A stretch of DNA of 64,000 nt from Plazaster borealis. Lineage: Eukaryota; Echinodermata; Asteroidea; Forcipulatida; Labidiasteridae. A program made the translations under genes and the position numbers. Under the pieces are notes generated by a model. It saw only the letters and a program-made list of their open reading frames with translations, did not search any database and was not told the origin of the DNA. The stretch spans positions 7,100,318-7,164,317 of the forward strand of contig CM037462.1 in assembly GCA_021014325.1 (NCBI GenBank). The letters run 5' to 3'. Below are positions 62,501 through 63,985 of this stretch, piece after piece; the stretch's first letter is position 1; every line of letters starts with the position of its first letter.

Positions 62501-62795
62501 ACCCAAAATGTAGCCATAAAATCAAACAGTGACCTTCATTACACCAACAAATATATTTCATATTGTGAATAAATTGTTTTTGATCTCTAGATAAGCTATT
62601 CCACCAGTTCACAAGCACAGAGGGAACATGCTGACTATGTAGATCATGGTAGGAGTGTTGATATGACCAACCAACAGAGAACAGTTCAGTTCAGTGACTT
62701 GATGCCTAACATGGAGTATCAGTTCAACATCACTGCATTAACTGAGACAGGTTCAAGCCCACCTGCCACTGTTTTGGTGTTTACCAAAAGATCAG
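10244..62795 (+). CDS. Lar: LAR-type receptor protein tyrosine phosphatase, ectodomain part (15 exons, partial gene)
   Basis: Fifteen exons with AG/GT borders join into one frame of 1086 residues: Ig2, Ig3, then nine FN3 domains. The order and linkers ([42 protein letters not shown]) match type IIa RPTPs (Drosophila Lar, vertebrate PTPRD/F/S). Family members are cell-surface adhesion receptors in axon guidance and synapse organisation. Their Ig domains bind glycosaminoglycans and synaptic ligands, and their intracellular PTP domains dephosphorylate partners. The signal peptide, Ig1, TM and PTP domains are not visible and should lie outside the window. Domain borders are all phase-1 introns, so most domains are exchangeable exon cassettes. 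Introns run from about 0.25 kb (35397-35664) to 14 kb (10424-24508) and are filled with transposons. The family call is very secure; assignment to a vertebrate paralogue is not meaningful for an invertebrate. Confidence 0.95.
10634..10954. repeat. 24-bp minisatellite, about 13 copies
   Basis: The unit combines a 14-bp part GGCTGGCACTTGCA and a 10-bp part GGCTGGAATA, both beginning GGCTGG. Copies are nearly identical, with a few GGTTGG variants; the first copies lack the 10-bp part and one near the end doubles it. Because 24 is a multiple of 3 and the unit has no stops, several frames stay open on both strands. These are not genes. It lies 210 bp downstream of the first Ig2 exon. Confidence 0.97.
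11940..12740. repeat. Tandem repeat of about 145 bp, 4-5 copies, in a larger dispersed element
   Basis: The marker TTGTCTGAGC recurs at 12101, 12249, 12392, 12538 (diverged) and 12682 (diverged), spaced 143-148 bp. Each unit carries AACTCGAGAAGGA, CCTATTGTTTTTGGACCCC and AAGGTCATTATGGCTAAAA. The array is bounded by GAAGCAAGCTGAAGGGGCAT near 11975 and CAGCGGGGCATTTGTG near 12715. The segment 11993-12098 is related in reverse to 41205-41275. Confidence 0.85.
12955..13019. repeat. Perfect 25-bp inverted repeat (hairpin)
   Basis: Arms 12955-12979 and 12995-13019 are exact reverse complements, with a 15-bp loop. Each arm contains the palindrome GGAATGTTCC. No flanking duplication is obvious, so it may be the core of a short foldback element. 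It lies about 320 bp upstream of the candidate cassette exon. Confidence 0.93.
13342..13623 (+). CDS. Candidate Ser/Thr-rich cassette exon in the Ig2 intron
   Basis: A long pyrimidine-rich stretch (about 13300-13340) ends in CTCTCTCCAG. It is followed by 282 nt without a stop and a GTGAGA donor at 13624. Both ends are phase 1, so the piece could be spliced between the two Ig2 exons without shifting the frame. It encodes 94 residues rich in Ser, Thr, Asn and Pro, with four N-glycosylation sequons (NQT, NLT, NVS, NSS) and no recognisable domain. Translation in the other frames is interrupted. It would insert a mucin-like segment in the D-E loop of Ig2, where vertebrates insert a few residues (meA), or it could belong to a truncated isoform. 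It may still be chance: there is no homology support. I do not recognise the protein. Confidence 0.4.
14100..15170. other. Unassigned intron sequence with a tRNA-like fragment
   Basis: Near 14130-14195, GGGTTCGAATCCCACC resembles a Pol III box B after a weak A-box-like stretch, suggesting a SINE relic. From 14220 to 15000 the sequence is purine-rich with open frames on both strands but no domain I recognise. Confidence 0.35.
15175..15321. repeat. Split direct repeat B2
   Basis: 147 bp nearly identical to 17110-17256 (shared GAACAATAATAAAGAAACGG and CTGCCTCGCAACCTAC). It marks the 3' end of the element. Confidence 0.9.
15478..16590 (-). pseudogene. Tyrosine recombinase of the YR retroelement
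   Basis: The N-terminal SAM-like segment [12 protein letters not shown] is followed by a core-binding region in another frame. The catalytic part has [20 protein letters not shown], then [32 protein letters not shown]. The H-x-x-R box, the H-x-x-W position and the candidate nucleophile tyrosine in NAYIK are visible. Frameshifts near 16300 and 15885-15800 break the ORF. It lies between the A2 and B2 repeats, not between A1 and B1 with the RT. Confidence 0.85.
16962..17256. repeat. Internal junction of split direct repeats B1 and A2
   Basis: 17110-17256 matches the 3' terminal repeat and 16962-17109 matches the 5' terminal repeat (20058-20215). Shared words are AATGACTCGAACAATGAAAT and GTGGATTACGTAATAC. 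The fused internal copy is the template-switch feature expected of this class. Confidence 0.9.
17654..19330 (-). pseudogene. Reverse transcriptase / RNase H of the YR retroelement
   Basis: RT pieces include [46 protein letters not shown] and catalytic FMYIDDGL. RNase H begins at [15 protein letters not shown] and includes [10 protein letters not shown] and WYTDNSN. The C-terminus [16 protein letters not shown] and [17 protein letters not shown] is characteristic of DIRS-like pol. The frame changes near 18740 and there are stops upstream of 19038, so it is non-functional. The longest open piece is 17654-18730. Confidence 0.88.
19361..20030 (-). pseudogene. gag-like protein of the YR retroelement
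   Basis: A start near 20030 ([20 protein letters not shown]) leads into a Lys/Asp-rich helical region, then a lysine-alanine-rich segment and one CCHC zinc knuckle, [14 protein letters not shown] (about 19470-19430). Two overlapping frames meet near 19740, at a run of seven T, so the frame is broken there by one base in this copy. The role is nucleic-acid binding in retrotransposon particles, by family knowledge. Confidence 0.8.
20058..20215. repeat. Split direct repeat A1
   Basis: The 5' end of the YR element on the minus strand. It differs from A2 by a few substitutions and a small insertion (ACATGT near 20144). Confidence 0.9.
20545..20580. repeat. Hexamer microsatellite of tandem AGGTCA half-sites
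   Basis: Five perfect CCTTGA units plus one CCTTTGA. On the minus strand this reads as AGGTCA half-sites in immediate tandem (DR0). Confidence 0.95.
20750..21070 (-). repeat. tRNA-derived SINE, family B, copy 1
   Basis: The minus strand carries a tRNA-like head (about 21065-21003): AGCTCACTTGGTAGAGCACC, a GTT anticodon-like loop, and box B GGTCGCAAGTTCAAGTCCCG. Its T stem does not pair, so it is not a functional tRNA. The downstream part (CAGTTTCCCTTGTGGTTTA reversed near 20935-20955) matches 63950-63980. Confidence 0.7.
21470..21720. repeat. Dispersed repeat shared with 38580-38740
   Basis: Both copies read ATGACTGATG...TAATTC..AAATCAT..TATTGTGAGCTTTT and later ATAATTTCATCATTTTTTT, then a CCCA(C/T)TTACTCA segment. 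No terminal repeats were identified and no coding potential is clear. Confidence 0.65.
22695..23130 (+). repeat. tRNA-derived SINE, family C (Leu/Ser-like head)
   Basis: The head GTCATGGCCGAATGGTCTAG (box A) is followed by a long variable arm and GTGGTTTCAAATCCTGGTC (box B) at about 22760-22780. The body is unrelated to family A except at the head. No canonical tRNA fold is complete, so I call it a SINE. Confidence 0.7.
23648..24400 (+). repeat. tRNA-derived SINE, family A, copy 2 (interrupted)
   Basis: The head ATGTCGTGGCCAAGCAGATA and box B GGTTCGAATCC (23718-23728) are followed by ACACTTGTGTCC, AAGAACCCAGTGCACTTATC, AGAGAAGGGGTTCGCCCC and GTGTAAAGCGCTATGTAAG, ending in an ATT tail (about 24382-24399). 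A 326-bp MITE sits at 23802-24127. It is collinear with the minus-strand copy at 4243-4682. Confidence 0.9.
23802..24127. mobile_element. TTAA-flanked MITE (Kolobok-like) inside the SINE
   Basis: Terminal inverted repeats AGGAACATTACAGAATTGGT and its near-complement (one mismatch) bound a 326-bp element flanked by TTAA (23798-23801, 24128-24131). The paralogous SINE at 4243-4682 shows the empty site with a single TTAA. TTAA duplications with AGG-type ends suit Kolobok; piggyBac also uses TTAA, so the superfamily is inferred. Confidence 0.88.
24509..24619 (+). CDS. Lar: LAR exon: Ig2, C-terminal half
   Basis: This 111-nt exon follows AG at 24507-24508 and ends at GTAATG (24620), phase 1 on both sides. 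It encodes [17 protein letters not shown], holding the D-x-G-x-Y-x-C signature and second cysteine of Ig2, then [18 protein letters not shown]. It ends at the position where vertebrate genes may insert the meB microexon before the Ig3 linker. The preceding intron is 14.1 kb and holds the minisatellite, the DIRS-type element and several SINEs. Confidence 0.93.
25038..25052 (+). CDS. Lar: Weak candidate 15-nt microexon between Ig2 and Ig3
   Basis: GGATTTTGCAG is followed by 15 nt and then GTAAAA. In the phase-1 frame the join reads YVR-DNVRE-K-RKVPPRF. Vertebrate LAR-family genes carry a 12-nt microexon (meB) at exactly this junction, encoding a similarly charged peptide. The pyrimidine tract here is poor and the donor is weak, so this is a positional suggestion only. 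Confidence 0.2.
25754..25824. repeat. Imperfect inverted repeat before the Ig3 exon
   Basis: Arms 25754-25776 and 25801-25824 pair over about 23 bp with one mismatch and one indel (CAAAGATTGAGTTT...CAGCCT). The loop is 24 bp. It ends about 55 bp before the exon and follows a C-run at 25731. Confidence 0.8.
25879..26151 (+). CDS. Lar: LAR exon: Ig3
   Basis: The acceptor is TTTCTTTACAG ending at 25878 and the donor is GTGAGT at 26152; 273 nt, phase 1 on both sides. A complete I-set Ig domain is encoded in one exon: [18 protein letters not shown], first cysteine in VNLTCVANG, tryptophan in VIKWTKG, and second cysteine in [11 protein letters not shown]. One N-glycosylation sequon (NLT) is present, as in the vertebrate Ig3 sequence. 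An imperfect 23/24-bp inverted repeat lies about 55 bp upstream of the acceptor. Confidence 0.95.
26693..27340. mobile_element. hAT-like MITE, copy 2 (6-bp TSD AAATAA)
   Basis: Same ends as copy 1: CAGGCCTGGAATTACA left, TAATTCGAGGCCTG right. Flanked by perfect AAATAA duplications (26687-26692, 27341-27346). It is almost identical to 3002-3633 over its length, except for an extra GGGCATCGACGGCACTGG block near the right end that copy 1 lacks. This implies recent activity. Confidence 0.9.
28069..28942. mobile_element. Non-autonomous TIR element with CAG..TAACTAGGG ends
   Basis: The left end CAGCGTAACTAGGG and right end CCCTAGTTATGCCACTG are inverted repeats, with adjacent G-rich strings (GGGGGGCAC). 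Flanks ATTAAATCCAT and ATTAAATCAT look like an imperfect target duplication. Ends of this type occur in hAT-like elements. The interior has no clear coding sequence. Confidence 0.7.
29340..30290. other. Unassigned intron sequence with a Harbinger-derived fragment
   Basis: Positions about 29490-29700 are related in reverse to 3790-4020 of the Harbinger-like element (shared TTTTCGCTTTGG, GACAGTTTA, GATTTTAG). A G-run lies at about 30070-30092. No gene is supported. Confidence 0.45.
30293..30363. repeat. Three adjacent perfect palindromes
   Basis: 30293-30315 has 11-bp arms (TAGAACTCTAC) around one base. 30323-30340 is TCCCAACT-AC-AGTTGGGA. 30344-30363 is the 20-bp perfect palindrome GTCCCAACTATAGTTGGGAC. 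A further AGTTGGGAC follows at 30372. Confidence 0.93.
30380..32600. repeat. Duplicated block with GCGGTTTATACGCC-type repeats
   Basis: About 30535-30655 and 32478-32590 are direct repeats (GGTCGGAAC, TGCCACGCGTG, TACACAGACACGGCGATCAT). Between them, GCGGTTTATACGCCGGGCGG words occur near 30690, 31890 and 31955, typical of a TIR element. 32280-32400 has about three roughly 55-bp tandem units (CCGTATTTAATTATCTTTAC). A minor copy lies at 30400-30440. Confidence 0.65.
32899..33183 (+). CDS. Lar: LAR exon: FN1
   Basis: The acceptor TTTCTTAG ends at 32898 and the donor GTAAAG starts at 33184; 285 nt, phase 1 on both sides. It encodes one complete FN3 domain starting [13 protein letters not shown]. 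The B-strand tryptophan is in ITIQWTAG, the F-strand hallmark in [11 protein letters not shown], and the terminal [12 protein letters not shown] is typical of LAR FN1. The whole domain sits on a single exon. Confidence 0.94.
33190..33330. repeat. Dispersed repeat shared with 50180-50320
   Basis: Shared words GTTAAGACAAGCT, GGTCGTGAAC / GGTCTTGAAC, and a later ACTTGAAGATAC-like segment. Both lie in LAR introns. No further structure is evident. Confidence 0.4.
33969..34268 (+). CDS. Lar: LAR exon: FN2
   Basis: The acceptor AAACACAG ends at 33968 and the donor GTATGG starts at 34269; 300 nt, phase 1 on both sides. It starts [10 protein letters not shown] and contains [19 protein letters not shown], the canonical W-x-P-P and NG-x-I-x-GY signature of FN2 in this family. 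It ends [17 protein letters not shown]. The polypyrimidine tract is modest (CTTTCTCCCTCC about 25 bp upstream), but homology fixes the exon. Confidence 0.95.
34430..35080. other. Intron sequence with repeat debris
   Basis: Contains GAGCCAAAGCCAGAGACCAAG...CTTTAGTCTGGCTCTCTCC, an imperfect inverted pair (34473-34540), and a GC-richer block at 34895-34985. No coding feature. Confidence 0.35.
35115..35396 (+). CDS. Lar: LAR exon: FN3
   Basis: The acceptor CTTCATCAG ends at 35114 and the donor GTATGT starts at 35397; 282 nt, phase 1 on both sides. It starts [14 protein letters not shown] and carries [19 protein letters not shown] and [18 protein letters not shown], close to vertebrate LAR FN3. 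The B-strand tryptophan and the L-x-P-x-T-x-Y motif are intact. Confidence 0.94.
35665..35982 (+). CDS. Lar: LAR exon: FN4
   Basis: The acceptor CTTCCAATCAG ends at 35664 and the donor GTATGT starts at 35983; 318 nt, phase 1 on both sides. It starts [18 protein letters not shown] and contains [18 protein letters not shown] and [15 protein letters not shown]. The LDKWT motif in place of the usual L-x-P-x-T is diagnostic for FN4 of LAR-type RPTPs. The preceding intron is the shortest seen here, about 270 bp. FN4 is alternatively spliced in vertebrates; this exon's 1-1 symmetry would allow clean skipping. Confidence 0.95.
35983..37720. other. Intron sequence, nothing identified
   Basis: AT-rich, with an ACT/CTG-rich simple stretch at 36050-36110. 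The short open frames present have no homology I recognise. Confidence 0.4.
37750..38580 (+). pseudogene. Non-LTR retrotransposon remnant (RT N-terminal region)
   Basis: Degenerate + strand pieces: a linker (about 37760-38180), then [20 protein letters not shown], a [13 protein letters not shown] segment, [13 protein letters not shown] and [12 protein letters not shown]. These correspond to the W-P-x-x-W, IPLPKKG and E-Q-AGF-x-x-GRGTRDQ blocks of LINE reverse transcriptases. Frameshifts are frequent, and the catalytic core after 38580 is missing where the 38580-38740 repeat begins. Confidence 0.75.
38740..39820. other. Intron sequence, nothing identified
   Basis: AT-rich sequence before FN5. 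No domain, RNA gene or TIR pair was recognised. Confidence 0.35.
39822..40018 (+). CDS. Lar: LAR exon: FN5, N-terminal part
   Basis: The acceptor TTTCATCACAG ends at 39821 and the donor GTAAGA starts at 40019; 197 nt, phase 1 at the start and phase 0 at the end. It starts [18 protein letters not shown] and contains [20 protein letters not shown], ending [10 protein letters not shown]. The exon stops in the loop before the E strand, where vertebrate LAR has an alternative microexon in FN5. Exon 49686-49803 completes the domain across a 9.7-kb intron. Confidence 0.94.
40713..41844. mobile_element. TIR element with TACCATA..TCCCTGCGTA ends
   Basis: The left end TACCATAATTTCCTGCGTAT and right end, complemented, TACCATATTTCCCTGCGTAC pair with few mismatches. 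The interior near both ends has (AT)AAGGCGCA words. Within it a block is duplicated (about 41140-41230 and 41335-41420: CACACACACA, TGTTTGTAAATCCCGC, CGAGGACTTCTCTTTGTTCT). Three (CA)n runs occur. It is in the FN5 intron. Confidence 0.65.
42959..44201 (+). mobile_element. 5'-truncated LINE with 9-bp target duplication ATGGCGTAA
   Basis: Identical 9-bp sequences flank it (42950-42958, 44202-44210). It starts within RT ([20 protein letters not shown]), continues through the catalytic domain and ends in a short GAT-repeat tail (about 44192-44201), as expected for target-primed reverse transcription. It is inserted in a TIR element. Confidence 0.92.
43060..44169 (+). pseudogene. LINE reverse transcriptase, nearly intact but truncated
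   Basis: The 369-codon frame covers RT from [13 protein letters not shown] through [14 protein letters not shown], catalytic [12 protein letters not shown], the NTKKTKVI and FKYLGSWI blocks, [10 protein letters not shown], and the C-terminal domain ending RNIWTKI. Upstream residues [17 protein letters not shown] are in another frame; an extra T in the CCTTTTGAC run (about 43124) causes the shift. It therefore lost the endonuclease and start, and is a pseudogene despite the long frame. Confidence 0.9.
44775..45605. repeat. GTCAAT-rich satellite with roughly 82-bp higher-order unit
   Basis: Built from GTCAGTCAACTAGTCAATTA and GTCAATCTGTCAATTAAGAC sub-blocks alternating with CAATAGTCCA. The marker TCAATTAAGACAATT recurs at about 77-90 bp, mostly 82, with a 47-bp short unit in one place. 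Some copies carry an inserted TACATGTAG. Confidence 0.95.
45620..47800. other. Intron sequence around the candidate FN5 microexon
   Basis: AT-rich. The open frame at 45889-46176 has no homology; its only notable part is the strong acceptor at 45952. No other feature. Confidence 0.4.
45953..45970 (+). CDS. Lar: Candidate 18-nt alternative microexon within FN5 (ENPDGK)
   Basis: An unusually strong pyrimidine tract (from about 45923) ends in CTACTGTAG at 45952. It is followed by 18 nt reading E-N-P-D-G-K and then GTATTT. The piece is phase 0-0 and exactly fits between the phase-0 ends of the two FN5 exons, giving MADIR-ENPDGK-EILL. Vertebrate LAR has a 27-nt alternatively spliced microexon at this place in FN5, also rich in charged residues and proline. 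Support is splice signal, phase, position and residue character. There is no sequence identity strong enough to prove homology and no transcript evidence. Confidence 0.5.
47806..47900. repeat. 20-bp AT-rich tandem repeat, about 4.5 copies
   Basis: Unit TATATAAATTGACAATATCA; AATTGACAAT recurs every 20 bp from 47817. Confidence 0.95.
48806..49193. repeat. Inverted-repeat element of about 390 bp
   Basis: TTATACCACGGTAATAGATT near 48811 pairs with AATCTATTACCATGGTATAA near 49170 (one mismatch). It is probably a MITE; the target duplication is unclear. Confidence 0.65.
49686..49803 (+). CDS. Lar: LAR exon: FN5, C-terminal part
   Basis: The acceptor TTTTGTTTTAG ends at 49685 and the donor is GT at 49804; 118 nt, phase 0 at the start and phase 1 at the end. 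It encodes [20 protein letters not shown], then [19 protein letters not shown]. The F-strand tyrosine motif and the GDG-x-RS-x-P turn match LAR FN5. Joined directly to MADIR it gives an FN3 domain of normal length (315 nt over the pair). Confidence 0.92.
50920..51640 (-). pseudogene. LINE 3' remnant (RT C-terminal region)
   Basis: On the minus strand a [20 protein letters not shown] stretch is followed by [37 protein letters not shown] and [16 protein letters not shown], then a stop and a TGA/GAT-repeat tail (about 50940-50925). This is the C-terminal region of an RTE/CR1-type LINE ORF. Stops and shifts are common. Confidence 0.8.
52092..52280 (+). CDS. Lar: LAR exon: FN6, N-terminal part
   Basis: The acceptor ATTTTGTCTAG ends at 52091 and the donor GTAAGT starts at 52281; 189 nt, phase 1 on both sides. 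It starts [20 protein letters not shown] and contains [20 protein letters not shown]. The VPGRP linker is the FN6 start in LAR family proteins. The next exon at 53719 completes the domain. Confidence 0.92.
53089..53213. repeat. Imperfect 42-bp-arm hairpin
   Basis: 53089-53130 and 53172-53213 pair with about six mismatches; the outer 16 bp (GGGATTAACAGTGTGA) pair perfectly. The loop is 41 bp. It could be a foldback MITE; the size also resembles a precursor hairpin. Confidence 0.85.
53719..53811 (+). CDS. Lar: LAR exon: FN6, C-terminal part
   Basis: The acceptor ATTAATTTCAG ends at 53718 and the donor GTAAGT starts at 53812; 93 nt, phase 1 on both sides. It encodes [18 protein letters not shown] and then [12 protein letters not shown], matching the Y-x-F-x-L-AA-x-N segment of vertebrate FN6. 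The E-F connection is slightly shorter than in mammals. The acceptor context includes the end of a repeat-rich intron. Confidence 0.92.
54204..54497 (+). CDS. Lar: LAR exon: FN7
   Basis: A run of T then GGCAG ends at 54203, and the donor GTAAGT starts at 54498; 294 nt, phase 1 on both sides. It starts [18 protein letters not shown] and contains [20 protein letters not shown] and [18 protein letters not shown], ending [12 protein letters not shown]. These are typical of LAR FN7. Confidence 0.95.
54590..55720. repeat. Roughly 129-bp tandem repeat with TTCCGGTTGACCCGGAA and DR5 half-sites
   Basis: CTTCCGGTTG recurs at 55187, 55316, 55445 and 55573 (129, 129, 128 bp). Each copy continues AGTAAAGGTCAACATG plus GGGTCACGG, then CTCCAATGCCCAAGGA. 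The flanks (54720-55090) are diverged relatives of the 1-1430 family. Confidence 0.9.
56206..57450 (+). mobile_element. TIR transposon with 6-bp TSD CTTATG
   Basis: Ends CATAGCTGCCAAC and GTTGGCAGCTATG are perfect 13-bp inverted repeats, flanked by CTTATG (56200-56205, 57451-57456). The interior carries a short ORF with a zinc finger (56952-57245). Size is 1245 bp, too small for a full transposase, so it is a deletion derivative. The superfamily is probably hAT-related, from the zinc-finger type. Confidence 0.85.
56952..57245 (+). CDS. Truncated transposase-type zinc-finger protein
   Basis: Starting at an internal ATG ([20 protein letters not shown]), it encodes about 97 residues. It contains [20 protein letters not shown] and a later [11 protein letters not shown], a C-x2-C ... 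H-x5-H finger like that at the N-terminus of hAT-type transposases and related host proteins. The frame then stops; the catalytic domain is absent. It lies wholly inside the 1245-bp transposon. A frame from 56745 reads through upstream, but the internal ATG gives the finger a sensible N-terminus. Whether it is expressed is unknown. Confidence 0.6.
   Translation: MASRGKHKGQFYSSKYSDEFSFITVSKKGKQHAFCKVCRRDLSVAHGGRSDIVTHSKAKVHLTNVQDEAQTTELTSFMSSSQDINTTWAVCLFTAFY
57500..59640. repeat. TGACGTCA-rich repeat block
   Basis: About 650-bp diverged tandem units (AAAAAGTGCACCTTGAATG near 58456; AAAAAGTGCACCTTTAATG near 59107). Ten perfect TGACGTCA palindromes lie at 57519, 57530, 57846, 58506, 58853, 58999, 59010, 59145, 59305 and 59573. 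AGGTCA words and CACGTGA also recur. A short hairpin AGGTGTTCCGGGC...GCCCGAACACCT lies at 58025-58054. Confidence 0.85.
59750..59845. repeat. Paired CAGCTGTTTC-type hairpins
   Basis: GCTGTTTCACTGTGCGAAACAGC and a second AGCTGTTTCGCTGCGC...GAAACAGCT form adjacent hairpins separated by AACAAAAAC-rich sequence. A further partial copy is at 58683. Confidence 0.75.
59830..60215 (+). pseudogene. LINE C-terminal remnant before the FN8 exon
   Basis: [39 protein letters not shown], then in a shifted frame [20 protein letters not shown] and DIAVDKM. These are the zinc-knuckle-like and terminal blocks (C-x2-C..H-x4-C; RRPDIVVVDK; IDIA) of some LINE ORFs. It is degenerate and ends about 45 bp upstream of the LAR FN8 exon. 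Confidence 0.8.
60261..60566 (+). CDS. Lar: LAR exon: FN8
   Basis: The acceptor GTACTTTTAG ends at 60260 and the donor GTTGGT starts at 60567; 306 nt, phase 1 on both sides. It starts [18 protein letters not shown] and contains [19 protein letters not shown] and [18 protein letters not shown], ending [10 protein letters not shown] degenerate LINE 3' end stops about 45 bp before this exon, so the region upstream of the acceptor is largely transposon-derived. Confidence 0.93.
61206..61312 (+). CDS. Lar: LAR exon: FN9, N-terminal part
   Basis: The acceptor TTTTTCTTAAAG ends at 61205 and the donor GTAGGT starts at 61313; 107 nt, phase 1 at the start and phase 0 at the end. It starts [18 protein letters not shown] and contains [18 protein letters not shown]. 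The next exon continues ISYST, so the join reads GPITGYT-ISYST, the usual C-strand of an FN3 domain. Confidence 0.88.
61930..62276 (+). pseudogene. CR1-like LINE 3' end
   Basis: The frame ends [33 protein letters not shown] and a stop, followed by a short untranslated tail and an ATT microsatellite (62262-62276). GPSLWNSLP and [10 protein letters not shown] are the standard C-terminus of CR1/L2 ORF2. It is 5'-truncated and lies in the FN9 intron. Confidence 0.88.
62591..62795 (+). CDS. Lar: LAR exon: FN9, C-terminal part
   Basis: The acceptor TTGATCTCTAG ends at 62590 and the donor GTAAAT starts at 62796; 205 nt, phase 0 at the start and phase 1 at the end. It encodes [12 protein letters not shown] onward, with the FN3 signature [20 protein letters not shown]. 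It is the last LAR exon I can find. The membrane-proximal region, TM and phosphatase domains must lie beyond 64000. Confidence 0.9.
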
Positions 62796-62915
62796 GTAAA
62801 TCAAAGTAACGTTATTTTGACATGAAATGTGTCCTAATTTATTAGCAAACAGGGTGGGGACAATTAGACATACAGAATTTTCACAAAAATATTTTATAGT
62901 AAATTAGGACCTCGC

Positions 62916-63025
62916 CTTGGTTTGGTCTTTTATGGCACAGCCACGACACAGCTGGTTTTAAATGAATGTCAAGACCTCGTCCTGCTCTTTTATTTTCTTA
63001 TTCATAAATACCCCAGACAGTTTCG
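62916..63025. repeat. Half copy of the foldback element
   Basis: Shares GCCACGAC, CTGGTTTTAAATG, CTCTTTTATTTTCTTATTCATAAA and CCCCAGACAGTT words with the right arm of 63338-63523 (words given in parts: CTCTTTTATT, CTTATTCATAAA). Confidence 0.75.
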
Positions 63026-63337
63026 CTATTCCTATTGGCGGAGAGCACATCACGTGGGGGTGTTTAAACTGATGATAATGCACGGCCAAGAGTGTTTATA
63101 ACCGGCTGGGCTTCGCGTATTGGATGCGCAGGCTCCGCCAATTTACTTACGCGGAACGCAATACATGGCTATAGTTCCCGCGCGTAGCCTAATCTTTTTG
63201 TACGCGCGCGTACACACAACCCAACGCGCACAAAACAGAATTTTACAAAAGTTTTTGAAAATGTACAAACTTTGATGTCAGAGATTGTCTTTTTACCACC
63301 GATTTTCCTTATTCTTTAACTTTTTAACAAAAAGGCA

Positions 63338-63523
63338 TTTATGAATGGGAATAAATGAGTAGTGACTCGTTCTTAAACGGCTGTTTAAAACCTTGCAGGG
63401 TCGTGGCCGTGCGATAAAGGCCCGAGCCGAAGGCGAGGGCCTTTATCGCACGGCCACGACCCTGCCGGTTTTAAACGGCCATTTAAGAACTCGTCGCCAC
63501 TCTTTTATTCCCTTATTCATAAA
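63338..63523. mobile_element. Long foldback element, arms about 86 bp
   Basis: 63338-63423 and 63437-63523 pair with few mismatches around a 13-bp loop (GAGCCGAAGGCGA). The inner 30 bp (GGGTCGTGGCCGTGCGATAA and on) are GC-rich against AT-rich surroundings. No coding potential. Confidence 0.92.
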
Positions 63524-63744
63524 CACCCCAGACAGTTAAAGCAATAAACCGTGGGATTTATTTCCAGAATAATCACAATGAAACCATAACTAAACAAAGT
63601 AAAGACAACAAATGCTCTCACATATATTTTCCAGTTTGAAATCCTGATGTTTTAGCTTTTTTTTTTTCTTCAACCGAAACCCCCTGTGTTCATTCTTACG
63701 AATACTTAATTTCTTTTACTTGATATTTGAAATAAAAAGTCACA

Positions 63745-63985
63745 TCCAATTAAGGTGATCCCTCTGCTGCTGCTTCCCAAGTTGTATCAACAACTTGGGT
63801 GTGATCCCTGGCTATATGTAAGTTACAGGTTGAATGACTTCTGTCTGGCACCACGAACAAAGATATTAACAAAATAGGGAGACCGCCAACATAAGGGCTG
63901 GAGGTCACAGGTTCAAGTCCCGCTCCATTAAAAAAAACATTATTAAAAATGTACCCAGTCAGTTTCCTTTGTGGTTTATTCATTT
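63745..63985 (+). repeat. tRNA-derived SINE, family B, copy 2
   Basis: Box-B-like GGTCACAGGTTCAAGTCCCG (about 63901-63921), followed by ACCCAGTCAGTTTCCTTTGTGG-type tail (parts: CCCAGTCAGTTTCC, TTGTGGTTTA). The tail matches the minus-strand copy at 20750-21070. The head is degenerate. Confidence 0.65.
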
